Shown piece after piece: positions 52,218 to 61,059 of a DNA stretch of 64,000 nucleotides; the stretch's first letter is position 1; every line of letters begins with the position of its first letter. Origin of the DNA: Variovorax sp. (GTDB lineage Bacteria; Pseudomonadota; Gammaproteobacteria; Burkholderiales; Burkholderiaceae_C); the NCBI GenBank assembly GCA_017744285.1, contig JAGIBP010000005.1, forward strand, positions 1 to 64,000, read 5' to 3'. Made by a program: the position numbers and the translations under genes. A model generated the notes under the pieces. It made no database searches, was not told the DNA's origin, and saw nothing but the letters and a program-made list of their open reading frames with translations.

Positions 52218-52793
52218 TCAGGCGGCCGTCATGCGCGCGACGTCGTCGATCCAGCTCGCGAAAGCCTGCATCTGCGCCTGCACGAAGCGGACCGTGTCCT
52301 CGTCCTTGCACTGGCCCTCGGCGTCGAACTTGGCGGGGGCGTTGCCGATGAACACCTCCGGCTTCGCGAGGGGCAGGGCGTTCAGGCACTGCAGCAGCTT
52401 GCGCATCTCGTACTGAACGCGGGCACCGCCAAGCGGGCCGCCCGAGGCCGACAGGATCGCCACGGGTTTGCGCGCGAACGGCTGGTCCGTGCCGCGCGAG
52501 ATCCAGTCCAGCAGGTTCTTCAGCATGCCGGGCACCGAGAAGTTGTACTCGGGCGTGACGATGAGCACGCCGTCGGCGGCGGCAATGCGCTCGCGGATCG
52601 CGGCCACGCTGGCCGGGAATCCTTCGGCCGCCAGCAGGTCCGCGTCGAAGGGCGGGACGCTGCGCCAGTCGAGGAGTTCCACCTCCACATTCGCCGGCAG
52701 CTTCGACGCCGCCAGCTTGAGGGCCATGGTGTTGAGGGAGTCCTTGCGCAGGCTTCCGCTGATGCCGATTACTCGCTTTTTCGTACTGTTCAT
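52218..52793 (-). CDS. NAD(P)H-dependent FMN reductase family protein
   Basis: A 191-residue flavodoxin-fold reductase. It has VIGISGSLRKDSLNTMAL (about 8-25) for FMN phosphate binding, the VLIVTPEYNFSVPGMLKNLLDWISR signature (about 76-100), and AILSASGGPLGGARVQYEMRKLL. Members reduce FMN, quinones or azo compounds with NADPH. ATG 52793 gives the expected compact N-terminus. It is divergent from the MhpA-like gene (228 bases) and lies upstream of the oxygenase operon in the same direction. It might supply reduced flavin, but Rieske oxygenases normally use a different reductase. Confidence 0.88.
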   Translation of the reverse strand: MNSTKKRVIGISGSLRKDSLNTMALKLAASKLPANVEVELLDWRSVPPFDADLLAAEGFPASVAAIRERIAAADGVLIVTPEYNFSVPGMLKNLLDWISRGTDQPFARKPVAILSASGGPLGGARVQYEMRKLLQCLNALPLAKPEVFIGNAPAKFDAEGQCKDEDTVRFVQAQMQAFASWIDDVARMTAA

Positions 52794-53021
52794 GAGGTGT
52801 GTTTCATAGCTTCGAATCCGCCGGGGAGGGCGGGCCCGGGTGGAGTGTGCCTGCAGATTGGAGCGTGCTCGCCCGCGCGCCCCATCCCTCGGCGCCGGAT
52901 CGATCTTGATTTGGAACAAACAAACGGATTTGCCATGGACTAATCAGCGCGATAGACTTCGCACTTAGATAATGACAAATGCATTCGCCATAAGCGAAAA
53001 ACCAGCTCTGGAGACGACCTC
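52794..53021. promoter_or_regulatory. Divergent promoter region of FMN reductase and MhpA-like genes
   Basis: The right half (52910-53000) is much more AT-rich than the surroundings. TTCGC-CATAA-GCGAA (52984-52998) is a perfect 5-bp dyad 23 bases before the MhpA-like ATG. A weak sigma-70-like pair for the rightward gene is TTGCCA (52930) with TAGACT (52953). No regulator gene is adjacent. GGAG precedes the rightward start. Confidence 0.4.
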
Positions 53022-54635
53022 ATGTTGAAGACCTATGCATACCCCCGGTTCCCCTACCGCCGCAGCGACGAGCAGCAGGCCGGCACCGCGCGCCGGCACC
53101 CCGTCGTGGTCATCGGCGCCGGCCCGATCGGCTTGACGGCGGCGCTGGAGTGCGCGGCGCGCGGCATTCCGGCGGTGGTGCTGGACGACAACGACACCGT
53201 CAGCATCGGCTCGCGCGCCGTCTGCTATGCCAAGCGTCCGCTGGAAATCTGGGACCGCCTCGGCCTCGGAGAGCGGATGGCCGAGCGCGGCATTCGGTGG
53301 CAGGTTGGCAAGGTGTTCTTCCATGACGACCTGGTCTACACCTTCGACCTGCTGCCCGAGACCGGTCACAAGATGCCCGCGATGGTCAACCTCCAGCAGT
53401 ACTACCTGGAGGAATCCCTGGTCGACGCCTGCGACAAGTCGCCGCTCGTCGACCTGCGCTGGAAGCACAAGCTCATCAGCCTGTCGCAGGAGCCCGACCA
53501 CGCCGTGCTCACGGTGGAAACGCCCGACGGAATCTTCCGCATGGAGGCCGACTGGGTGATCGCCTGCGACGGCGCCAACAGCGACACGCGGCGCATGGTC
53601 GGCGGCGGCTTCACGGGGCAGTTCTTCCAGGACCGCTTCCTGATCGCCGACGTCGTGATGAAGGCCGCGTTCCCGACCGAGCGCTGGTTCTGGTTCGACC
53701 CGCCGTTCCATCGCAACCAGAGCGTGCTGCTGCACAAGCAGTGCGACGACGTCTGGCGCATCGACTTCCAGCTCGGCTGGGACGCCGATCCCGACGAGGA
53801 GAAGAAGCCCGAGAACGTGATCCCGCGCATCCAGGCCATGCTCGGCAAGGACGTGGAGTTCGAGCTGGAGTGGGTGTCGGTCTACCAGTTCGCCTGCCGC
53901 CGCATCGACAACTTCCGCTACGGGCGCGTGCTGTTCGCCGGCGACGCGGCGCATCAGGTGTCGCCCTTCGGTGCGCGCGGCGCGAACACCGGCGTGCAGG
54001 ACATCGACAACCTGTTCTGGAAGCTCAAGCTCGTCATCGACGGCAAGGCGCCCGAGACCCTGATCGACAGCTACCACGAGGAGCGCGCCTTCGCCGCCGA
54101 CGACAACCTGCTGAACTCGACGCGCGCGACCGACTTCATCACCCCCAAGAGCAAAGGCAGCCGCGTGCTGCGCGATGCGGTGCTGGCGCTCGCCGAGCAT
54201 GAGCCTTTCGCGCGCAAGATGGTCAACAGTGGGCGCCTGTCGACGCCGACGCCGTATCTGCACTCGTCGCTGAACACGCCGGACGAATCGCCCTTCGGCG
54301 GCCTCATGAAGCCGGGCACCAACTGCGCCGATGCGCCGATCGAAGCGGACGGCCAGCGCGGCTGGTTCCTGAAGAACCTGCCGACCGGCTTCTCGCTGCT
54401 GTGCTTCGGCAAGGCGCCGGCCGCGAAGGACATCCGTGCCGATGGCGTCAGCGCCCAGGTGCTGGTGGCGGGCCGCGACTTCATCGACGTCGAGGGCCTG
54501 CTGAAGCAACGCTACGACGGCGGCGACGGCACCGTCTACCTGCTGCGCCCCGATCACCACGTCGCGGCGCGCTGGCGCGCGTTCGACGAACAGAAGATCC
54601 AGGCCGCCCTGCGGCGCGCCTGCGGCCGGTACTGA
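53022..54635 (+). CDS. FAD-dependent aromatic hydroxylase, MhpA-like
   Basis: A 537-residue flavin monooxygenase of the 3-(3-hydroxyphenyl)propionate hydroxylase / PheA branch. FAD motifs are VVVIGAGPIGLTAALECAARG (about 27-47), DWVIACDGANSDTRRM (about 176-191) and RVLFAGDAAHQVSPFGARGANTGVQDIDNLFWKLKLV (about 302-338). The ~130-residue C-terminal thioredoxin-like domain is present. It probably hydroxylates a phenolic acid ortho to an existing hydroxyl, preparing it for ring cleavage. It leads an operon with a DUF2783 protein (27-base gap) and a VOC-family protein (51-base gap), the latter a candidate ring-cleavage dioxygenase. Confidence 0.88.
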   Translation: MLKTYAYPRFPYRRSDEQQAGTARRHPVVVIGAGPIGLTAALECAARGIPAVVLDDNDTVSIGSRAVCYAKRPLEIWDRLGLGERMAERGIRWQVGKVFFHDDLVYTFDLLPETGHKMPAMVNLQQYYLEESLVDACDKSPLVDLRWKHKLISLSQEPDHAVLTVETPDGIFRMEADWVIACDGANSDTRRMVGGGFTGQFFQDRFLIADVVMKAAFPTERWFWFDPPFHRNQSVLLHKQCDDVWRIDFQLGWDADPDEEKKPENVIPRIQAMLGKDVEFELEWVSVYQFACRRIDNFRYGRVLFAGDAAHQVSPFGARGANTGVQDIDNLFWKLKLVIDGKAPETLIDSYHEERAFAADDNLLNSTRATDFITPKSKGSRVLRDAVLALAEHEPFARKMVNSGRLSTPTPYLHSSLNTPDESPFGGLMKPGTNCADAPIEADGQRGWFLKNLPTGFSLLCFGKAPAAKDIRADGVSAQVLVAGRDFIDVEGLLKQRYDGGDGTVYLLRPDHHVAARWRAFDEQKIQAALRRACGRY

Positions 54636-54662
54636 AAAACCCCACGTCAGGAGGCAAGCATC

Positions 54663-54857
54663 ATGACTCGGCTCAACCACGAACCCAACATCGCCGACCC
54701 CGACGGCTTCTATGAAGAACTGATTGCGTGCCAGCGCGATCTCGACGACGAGCGCACTGCGCTTTTTCAGGCCAAGTTGCTGCTCCTGCTCGCCAACCAT
54801 GTCGGCGACCGCGGCGTGCTCGCCGAGGCGATGCAGGCAGCAAGACGGGGCCTGTAG
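54663..54857 (+). CDS. DUF2783 family small protein
   Basis: A 64-residue acidic protein recognised as DUF2783 from the pattern PNIADPDGFYEELIACQRDLDD...LLLLLANHVGD. It is mostly helical, with no signal peptide. Such proteins occur next to MhpA-like FAD hydroxylases in beta-proteobacteria and may be small partner or regulatory subunits; the function is unknown. AGGAGG ten bases before the ATG supports translation. Its position between hydroxylase and VOC genes argues for a role in the same pathway. Confidence 0.8.
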   Translation: MTRLNHEPNIADPDGFYEELIACQRDLDDERTALFQAKLLLLLANHVGDRGVLAEAMQAARRGL

Positions 54858-54908
54858 CCGCCGGGCCGATCACTTTCACCCACCACTCGAACCCAAGGGA
54901 AAACTGCC

Positions 54909-55460
54909 ATGAGCATCCAACGCTTTCACCATGTCGCCTACCGCTGCCGCGATGCCGAAGAAACGGTGCGCTGGTACAAGAAGCACCTGGACATGGATTT
55001 CGTGCTCGCCATCGCCGAAGACCAGGTGCCCTCGACGCATGAGCCCGATCCCTACATGCACCTGTTCATCGACGCGGGCGGCGGCAACATCCTCGCCTTC
55101 TTCGAGTTGCCGAACTCGCCGGCCATGGGCCGCGACACGAACACGCCGGAATGGGTGCAGCACATCGCGCTCAAGGTCGAGACCCTCGACGAACTCGCGC
55201 AGACCAAGGCCCGGCTCGAAGCCGCCGGCATCCCGGTCGTCGGGATCACCGACCATGCCATCTTCAAGTCGATCTACTTCTTCGACCCCAACGGCCACCG
55301 CCTCGAACTCGCCGTGGATACCGCGACGCCCGAGCAGATGAAGAAGCTCGATGACGTGAAGTGGGCCATGCTCGAAGAATGGTCGCGCACCAAGCGGGCG
55401 CCCAAGCACGCGGCCTTCCTGCACGCCAACGAATTCGGGAAGACGGCGCCCGTTCTCTGA
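54909..55460 (+). CDS. VOC-superfamily protein, candidate extradiol dioxygenase
   Basis: A 183-residue protein of the vicinal-oxygen-chelate fold. Two beta-alpha-beta-beta-beta modules carry metal ligands in FHHVAYRC (His, about 7), VQHIALKV (His, about 82) and GHRLELAVD (Glu, about 134), the two-His one-carboxylate triad. The C-terminal ~40 residues form a helical tail. It may be a small type I extradiol ring-cleaving dioxygenase acting on the catechol-like product of the MhpA-like hydroxylase, or a glyoxalase-type isomerase. The operon context favours the first, but the sequence alone does not decide. Confidence 0.83.
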   Translation: MSIQRFHHVAYRCRDAEETVRWYKKHLDMDFVLAIAEDQVPSTHEPDPYMHLFIDAGGGNILAFFELPNSPAMGRDTNTPEWVQHIALKVETLDELAQTKARLEAAGIPVVGITDHAIFKSIYFFDPNGHRLELAVDTATPEQMKKLDDVKWAMLEEWSRTKRAPKHAAFLHANEFGKTAPVL

Positions 55461-55823
55461 ACCCGGGGCCGGCACGCCGTCGACCTGCCTTGAATGCCCG
55501 CTTTTCAGCAGAGCGGGTTCTCCCATCGGCGCCGGGAATCGCCCGGCGCGCCATCGGCTACCTCACCTGGGCCCGGCTGTAGCCGCTCAGGCGAGGGCCA
55601 GCCCCGATGCGGCGATCCAAACGCCGCAGGCTGCAATTAGCCCAGTCACCGCAACACCGCAATCAGTGAAACCGCTCAAGATTCTCTTTTGAGACGGTTC
55701 TCATTTGAAACAGGTGTATCTCTCTGCAGTACAGCGCCTGTACCCACGCCGAATTTCTCGGGGGGCTCCCGTCGCGGCATCCCTGCCAGCGAAGGCTTCC
55801 GATTCTTTCATCCGAGGGTCTCC
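55461..55823. other. Gene-free stretch between aromatic operon and DUF11-type genes
   Basis: This 363-base gap has no credible gene. CCCGCT/AGCGGG (55497-55517, 9-base loop) can terminate the aromatic operon. The right part, near 55678-55727, is AT-rich (TTGAGACGGTTCTCATTTGA) and probably holds the promoter of the next gene. Nothing else was seen. Confidence 0.4.
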
Positions 55824-56474
55824 ATGACTACGACTTCGTCCCTATCGCTTGAGCGACATGCGCCTTCCGGGGTGATGCGCACCGTACCGCGAGCGATCGT
55901 TCGCGGCGCGCTGGTTCTCGGCGTTGCCTGCGGGGCATGGCTCTCGGCCGTTGCAGTCTGCGCCGGCCGCGACGCCGACGCGGCCCCCGGCCATCGTCGT
56001 CGAACTCACCCAACACAAAGTCATCAAGAACGAGAGGGGGGAGGGGCAACTCGTCGATGCCGCCTCGGTCAAGCCTGGCGATGTCATCGAGTACCGCGCC
56101 ACCTACACCAACAAGTCTGCCCAGGTCGTGACGGGTCTGGTCGGCAACCTGCCGATCCCCGAGGGCCTCGAATACCTGCCGCGCAGCGCCAAGCCGGGTG
56201 CCGATCTGGTCAAGGCGGCGGCGGAAGATGGCGTCTTCGCCGCCGAGCCGCTCTTGCGCACGCTTCCGGGCGGCAAGAAAGAGCCGCTGCCCTACGCCGA
56301 CTACCGCGCCCTGCGCTGGACGCTGGGCCGCTTGCCCGCTGGCGGCGTCACTGCCGTGAGCGCTCGTGCGCGCGTCGAAGTCGCAGGGCCGGCCAAGCCG
56401 GCCGAAGCGCCAGTCGCGACCAGCGGCTTGCCAACTTCCGCCGCCAGCAAGCCGCGATGCCCCCGGCCTGCTGA
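55824..56474 (+). pseudogene. DUF11-type exported repeat protein, frameshifted
   Basis: The first ~43 codons encode a signal peptide (MRTVPRAIVRGALVLGVACGAWLSAVAV) in one frame. The body is in the +1 frame: TPTRPPAIVVELTQHKVIKNERGEG, VKPGDVIEYRATYTNKS, GLVGNLPIPEGLEYLPRSAKPGA, ALRWTLGRLPAGG. Restoring one base near 55953-55956 would give the ideal join SAVA-QSAPAATPTRPP. The body frame stays open through a strong terminator to 56592, whereas the first frame stops at 56474, just before that terminator, so a second shift near the end is also possible. The domain is the DUF11 type found in bacterial surface and exported proteins. As written the product is broken; sequencing error cannot be excluded. 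Confidence 0.65.
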
Positions 56475-56493
56475 ACGAGGTCCTCCGTGTCTT

Positions 56494-56520
56494 GGGGTGC
56501 GTGCAAGCGCGCCCCTTTTC
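56494..56520 (+). terminator. Intrinsic terminator
   Basis: GGGGTGCG (56494-56501) pairs with CGCGCCCC (56508-56515), an 8-bp stem with one G-U pair and a 6-base loop, followed by TTTTCTTGTT. It is a textbook Rho-independent terminator and suggests that the preceding DUF11-type gene ends at 56474. Confidence 0.75.
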
Positions 56521-56588
56521 TTGTTCGCGCATGACTCCCCAATAACAAATCTCGTCCACGAACTTCAACAGAAGAAGGAAAAATCAAA

Positions 56589-58140
56589 GTGAAAACAGCT
56601 GTCACACACAAGGCCGCCCTCGGGCGGCTCGTGCCGTGGCTGGCCGGCGTCACGTTGGGCTTCGGGCTCCTTTTCGGAGCCTCCTCAGCGTCCGCCGCGC
56701 CGCCTCCGGCCAATACGGTCATCGGTAACCAGGCTTCGGCCTCCTACGCCGACACCTCCGGCAACATCCAGCAGGCCACCTCGAACAAGGTCGAAACGCT
56801 GGCCCAGCAGGTCGGCTCGTTCAACCTCGACGGCGGAACGACCTACAACAACCTCGCCGCGCCTTGGCTCCAGAACACCAAGACGGGTGCTGCTGGCGCG
56901 ACGGTGTATGCCCCGCACGTGGTGAACAACACGGGCAATGGCACGGACGTCTTCAACATCAAGGTCGATACGACGACCACCCCCGCTGCGTTCAGCAAGG
57001 TCGAGGTCTTCGCTGACGCCAATGGCGACGGTCTGCCCGACAGCACCACGCCGATTTGTACCGTGACGCCTGGGACCCCCTGTGAGGTTTTGAATCAGTC
57101 GATTCCTGGCAACGGCTCGTTCGGGTTCGTGGTTGCGTACTCGATTCCCGCGACCGCCACCGCGCCCGCCCATGACGGCTCCGGCCAGTCTGTCGGCGTA
57201 CAAGACCGACGTGGCCTGCACGGCCTATGACGGCGTCGGAACCAACACCGGCGGGCCCACCGTCAACCTCCCAAGCGGTACCAACGGGCAGCAACAGAAC
57301 AGCCTGCCCATCGGCCCCGGCGATGCAGCCAAGGCCATCGTGTGCCGCTACACCAATAAGTCGCTGCCGACCCTCACCATCGTGAAGGAGACGCTCGGCG
57401 GCGTCGACGCCTTCGACTTCTCGGGCATCTTCACGGCGGGCACGGGGGGCAGCGTGGGCTTCTCGATCGACAGCGCGATTTCGACCCCGACGCTCGGCGG
57501 CTGGAGCGAGAAGATCTTTGCCGACCCGGGCTGCACCGGCAGCCTCCAGCCCGGCGCGACCTTGCTGTTTCCGCCGAGCGTGCCCACCACGGTCACTGCG
57601 GGCCAGCAGGTCTGCGTGATCGTGCAGGAGTACATCCCAGGCACGGCGCTGCCGGGCTACACGGACGACGCGAAGGTGCGGGCCGACTTCGTCTTCACCA
57701 ACGCGACGCCGTCGCTCAGCGCGAGCTATATGGTGGACGACATCACGACCGTGTCGAACTCCGCGCTGGAACTGATGAAGGAAGTGCGCAACGTGACGCA
57801 GGGCGTGACCACCTTCGACGTGACGAACAAGGCCAAGTCCGGCGACACGCTCGAATACCGCGTGACCTACACGAACAACGCGGCCAGCCCGATCAGCAAC
57901 CTCACGCTCAACGACGTGACGCCCGCGTACACGACCTTCGTGTCAAGCACTGCGGGCACCACGCCCGCGACGCTGACGGCGTGCAACAAGACGACGCCGG
58001 CCAACCCGCCGCCCGCGCCCGCCGTGGCGTGCGGCGCGGCCCAGCCTGCGGGTGGCACGGGGCCGGTGAGCTGGAGCTTCACGGGCACGCTGAGTCCGGG
58101 GGGCACGGGGTTTGTGTTGTTTCAGGTGAAGGTGGATTGA
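56589..58140 (+). pseudogene. Second DUF11-type exported protein, frameshifted
   Basis: The 5' part encodes a signal peptide (VPWLAGVTLGFGLLFGASSASA) and a surface-protein start (PPANTVIGNQASASYADTSGNIQQATSN), open to 57230. The 3' part, in another frame from about 57175, runs to 58140 with TLTIVKETLGGVDAFDFSGIF, a prealbumin-like domain, and then a DUF11 repeat (KAKSGDTLEYRVTYTNNAASPISNLTLNDVTP) and the ending GTGFVLFQVKVD. The start and end are both typical of one protein. The join near 57170-57200 is either a simple shift or an internal deletion with frame loss, because the normal middle repeats are absent. Both neighbouring DUF11-type genes being broken is notable. Confidence 0.68.
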
Positions 58141-58239
58141 GGCGCGCCATGTGCACGCCGTTCAACCGCTGATGGGGCTTCTTTCACGCCTGGGCCAGCA
58201 TTCTCTGGGGCAAATGTGTAGTCCTTGGTTGTACTTTTC

Positions 58240-58254
58240 TTACATTCTATGTAA
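58240..58254. promoter_or_regulatory. AT-rich dyad before the FHA gene
   Basis: TTACAT-TCT-ATGTAA is a perfect 6-bp inverted repeat 36 bases before the FHA start codon, in an AT-rich island (58220-58265). It may be an operator overlapping the promoter. A TTGTAC lies at 58229 as a possible -35. Confidence 0.4.
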
Positions 58255-58289
58255 CATAAGTATTACACCCGGATACAGCCCAGAGACCC

Positions 58290-58619
58290 ATGGCCCGCTT
58301 GCTCCTGATGCGTAAGAACTGTGCCCCCAAACAAGTCGAGCTTTGCGGCGAGCGCACGCTTGTCGGGCGCGATGCCAGCAACGACCTGCGGATCGACCAT
58401 CCGCAGGTGAGCCGGCACCACGTCGAGTTTCGCGTCGAAGGGGCCACCACGTGGCTCATCGACCTCGGCAGCCGCAACGGCACGCTGGTCAACGGGCGTC
58501 TCGCGAGGCAACGGGCCCTGCAGCACGGGGACGTGATCGGCATCGGCGATTGCGACATCCGTTTTCTCACGCGTCACTCGCAGTTCGAGCTGCCCAAGGA
58601 TCTCGCGCTGGCGGACTGA
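58290..58619 (+). CDS. FHA-domain protein
   Basis: A 109-residue protein that is almost entirely one forkhead-associated domain. The phosphothreonine-binding residues are in VGRDASNDLRIDHPQVSRHHVEF (about 25-47: Gly-Arg, Ser, His) and GSRNGTLVNG (about 60-69: Asn, Gly). It has no other domain, signal or helix. FHA proteins bind phosphothreonine partners in Ser/Thr-kinase signalling or secretion control. The nearby DUF11-type surface genes are on the same strand, but the link is unproven. It converges with ilvB, 3 bases apart. Confidence 0.9.
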   Translation: MARLLLMRKNCAPKQVELCGERTLVGRDASNDLRIDHPQVSRHHVEFRVEGATTWLIDLGSRNGTLVNGRLARQRALQHGDVIGIGDCDIRFLTRHSQFELPKDLALAD

Positions 58620-58622
58620 GCC

Positions 58623-60416
58623 TTACGGCGCGGCCGTTGCAGGCCCTGGGTACCAGCGGTCCTTGGCGAGCATCACTTCATGGTGGCCGGCACCCGAGGG
58701 GATCATCGGGAAGCAGTTCTCCTGCGGCGCGACCTGCACGTCGAGGAAGAAGGGGCCTTCCCAGGCAAGGCATTCGGCGATTGCGTCGTCCAGCTCGCGC
58801 GGGTCGGCGACACGGCGAGCGCCCCAGCCGAACGCCTTCGCGAGTGCCACGAAATCCGGCAATGCCGCGTTCCAGCTGTGCGAGAGCCGGTTGCCGTGAT
58901 TGAGCTCCTGCCACTGGCGCACCATGCCCATGTAGCCGTTGTTGCTGAGCACGAGCTTGACGGGCGTGGCGTGCTGCACGGCGGTCGAGAGCTCCTGGAT
59001 GTTCATCAGCACCGAGGCGTCGCCGCTCACGCACACCACCAGCGCGCCGGGGTGGGCGACCTGCGCCCCGATCGCCGCGGGCAGGCCGTAGCCCATGGTG
59101 CCCGCGCCGCCCGAGGTGAGCCAGCGCCGCGGCCGTTCGAAGCGCAGGTGCTGGGCCGCCCACATCTGGTGCTGGCCCACGTCGGTGGAGACGATCGCGT
59201 CGCGCCCGTCGAGCCTCGATTGCAGCCCGGCCATGAGCTGCTGCGGCACGATCTGGTCCTCGCGCGTCTCGAAGTCGAGGCAGCGCGCATCGCGCCAGTG
59301 CCCGATGCGCTGCCACCAGGGCGCGAGCCGTTCGGCGGCGAGCCCGTGCAGCTCGGGCAGCGCGAGCAGGCCATGCAGCACGCGCGCGCAGTCGCCGACG
59401 ATCGGCACGTCGACGCGCACCGTCTTGTGGATGCTGCTCGGGTCGATGTCGATGTGGATCTTGCGCGCGTTCGGGCAGAACGTGTCGAGCCGGCCGGTGA
59501 CGCGATCGTCGAAGCGCGCGCCGACGTTGACCACCAGGTCGGCCTCGTGCATGGCGAGGTTGGCTTCGAGCGTGCCGTGCATGCCCAGCATGCCGAGAAA
59601 CGCGGGATCGGAGGCCGGGAACGCGCCCAGTCCCATCAGCGTGAGCGTGCATGGCGCACCGGCCGTGCGCACCAGCCGCGCGAAGGCCGCGCAGGCCTCG
59701 GGGCCTGAGTTGACGAGCCCGCCGCCGCCATAGAACACCGGGCGGCGGGCGGTGGAGATCAGGTCCGCCGCGCGCTGCAGGCTGCCGTGCGGCACGGCGA
59801 TCTCGGCTGGCACGCGCAGCGAACGCGATGACGCGGCCGTGGCCTCGTCGGGCACGCAACGGGCGAGCTGCACGTCCTTGGGCACGTCGAGCAGCACCGG
59901 CCCCGGCCGACCCCCGGCCGCGATGGCGAGCGCGCGGCGCACGGCGTCCGGGATCTGCGCGGCCGAACGCAGCTGGCCGTTCCATTTGGTGACCGGGCGC
60001 GACATGCCGAGCGCGTCGCTTTCCTGGAACGCGTTGGTGCCGATCACCGCCGTCGCCACCTGGCCGCTGATGCACAGCACCGGCACCGAATCGCTCATGG
60101 CATCGAGCAGGCCGGTGATGGTGTTGCTCACGCCGGGCCCGGAGGTGACGAGCACCACGCCGACCTTGCCGGTGGTGCGCGCATAGCCCTCGGCCGCGTG
60201 CACCGCGGCCTGTTCGTGGCGGACCAGGATGTGGCGCAGCCGGGGCTCGCCATGCAGCGCGTCGTACAGCGGCAGCGCCGCGCCGCCGGGGTAGCCGAAG
60301 AGCGTGTCGATGCCGCATTCGACGAGTGTGTCGAGCAGCCGCTCGGCGCCGTTGCGAGCTGCGGGGGCGCTGTCGGCCGGCGCGGGCGGGGGAGGGGAGT
60401 GCAGGGCGATTTCCAT
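58623..60416 (-). CDS. ilvB: Acetolactate synthase large subunit
   Basis: A 597-residue thiamine-diphosphate enzyme. The cofactor-activating Glu is in [14 protein letters not shown] (about 67-80). The FAD-binding middle domain has [34 protein letters not shown], characteristic of acetohydroxyacid synthase. The ThDP motif is [29 protein letters not shown] (about 468-496). It condenses two pyruvate, or pyruvate and 2-ketobutyrate, for branched-chain amino acids. No small regulatory subunit gene (ilvN/ilvH) is adjacent, so this is probably a stand-alone or secondary copy. It is divergent from an Lrp/AsnC regulator 65 bases away, which likely controls it. Confidence 0.87.
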   Translation of the reverse strand: MEIALHSPPPPAPADSAPAARNGAERLLDTLVECGIDTLFGYPGGAALPLYDALHGEPRLRHILVRHEQAAVHAAEGYARTTGKVGVVLVTSGPGVSNTITGLLDAMSDSVPVLCISGQVATAVIGTNAFQESDALGMSRPVTKWNGQLRSAAQIPDAVRRALAIAAGGRPGPVLLDVPKDVQLARCVPDEATAASSRSLRVPAEIAVPHGSLQRAADLISTARRPVFYGGGGLVNSGPEACAAFARLVRTAGAPCTLTLMGLGAFPASDPAFLGMLGMHGTLEANLAMHEADLVVNVGARFDDRVTGRLDTFCPNARKIHIDIDPSSIHKTVRVDVPIVGDCARVLHGLLALPELHGLAAERLAPWWQRIGHWRDARCLDFETREDQIVPQQLMAGLQSRLDGRDAIVSTDVGQHQMWAAQHLRFERPRRWLTSGGAGTMGYGLPAAIGAQVAHPGALVVCVSGDASVLMNIQELSTAVQHATPVKLVLSNNGYMGMVRQWQELNHGNRLSHSWNAALPDFVALAKAFGWGARRVADPRELDDAIAECLAWEGPFFLDVQVAPQENCFPMIPSGAGHHEVMLAKDRWYPGPATAAP

Positions 60417-60480
60417 GCAAGGATTTTTTCGAACTTGCCGCAGAATGTGCTTCGGAAATTCGAAGAGAACGGAGGATTCC
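60417..60480. promoter_or_regulatory. Divergent ilvB / Lrp-type regulator promoter region
   Basis: A 64-base AT-richer gap. TTTTTTCGAA (60424-60433) and TTCGGAAATTCGAAGA (60451-60466) resemble the half-sites of an Lrp-type protein, and a related AATTTTTCGA occurs inside the regulator gene at 60524-60533. GGAGG (60471-60475) is placed for a TTG start at 60481. The binding assignment is inferred. Confidence 0.4.
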
Positions 60481-60975
60481 TTGAAGATTCAAAGGAAAAA
60501 TCAAAAATCAGGCGAAGAATTTTTCGACAAGATCGACATGGCCATCCTGCGCATCCTGCTGCAGGACTCGCGCCGTTCGCTGCAGGACATCGGCGCCGAG
60601 GTGGGGCTCGCGGCCACCAGTTGCTGGAGCCGCATCAAGCGGCTCGAGGCCGAGGGGGTGATCCGGCGCTACACGGTCGACGTCGACCCGGCGAGCCTGG
60701 GCTATCGCGACTCGGTGATCGTGCAGCTCACGCTCGAGAGCCACACCGACGAGACGCTGTACGAATTCGGACGCGTGCTCGCGACCATCCCCGAGATTCT
60801 GGAGGCCTACCTGGTGTCGGGCGACTACGACTACTACATCCGCATCGCGGTGCGCGACACGCGCGACTACGAGCGCCTGCTGCGCGAGAAGCTCTACAAG
60901 ATCCCCGGCATCCGCCACAGCAAGTCGCACTTCGTGCTGCGGGTGCTGAAGGAGGCGAGCGTTCCGGTCGATTAG
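60481..60975 (+). CDS. Lrp/AsnC-family transcriptional regulator
   Basis: A 164-residue feast/famine regulator. The helix-turn-helix is in about 17-62 ([46 protein letters not shown]), followed by the RAM effector domain ([46 protein letters not shown]). The start is taken as TTG 60481 because GGAGG lies 5 bases before it and the length becomes standard. An ATG at 60415 would add 22 residues, overlap the ilvB start codon and has no ribosome-binding site. The divergent arrangement with ilvB suggests control of acetolactate synthase by a branched-chain amino acid or related ligand. Confidence 0.9.
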   Translation: MKIQRKNQKSGEEFFDKIDMAILRILLQDSRRSLQDIGAEVGLAATSCWSRIKRLEAEGVIRRYTVDVDPASLGYRDSVIVQLTLESHTDETLYEFGRVLATIPEILEAYLVSGDYDYYIRIAVRDTRDYERLLREKLYKIPGIRHSKSHFVLRVLKEASVPVD

Positions 60976-61059
60976 GTGTCGGGAGTCCCCGTCTCCCGCC
61001 ATGCCGAGCACGGACCGCGGAGCGAGTTCCGGTTCTCGCAGATGAAGGGGGCAATTCGG

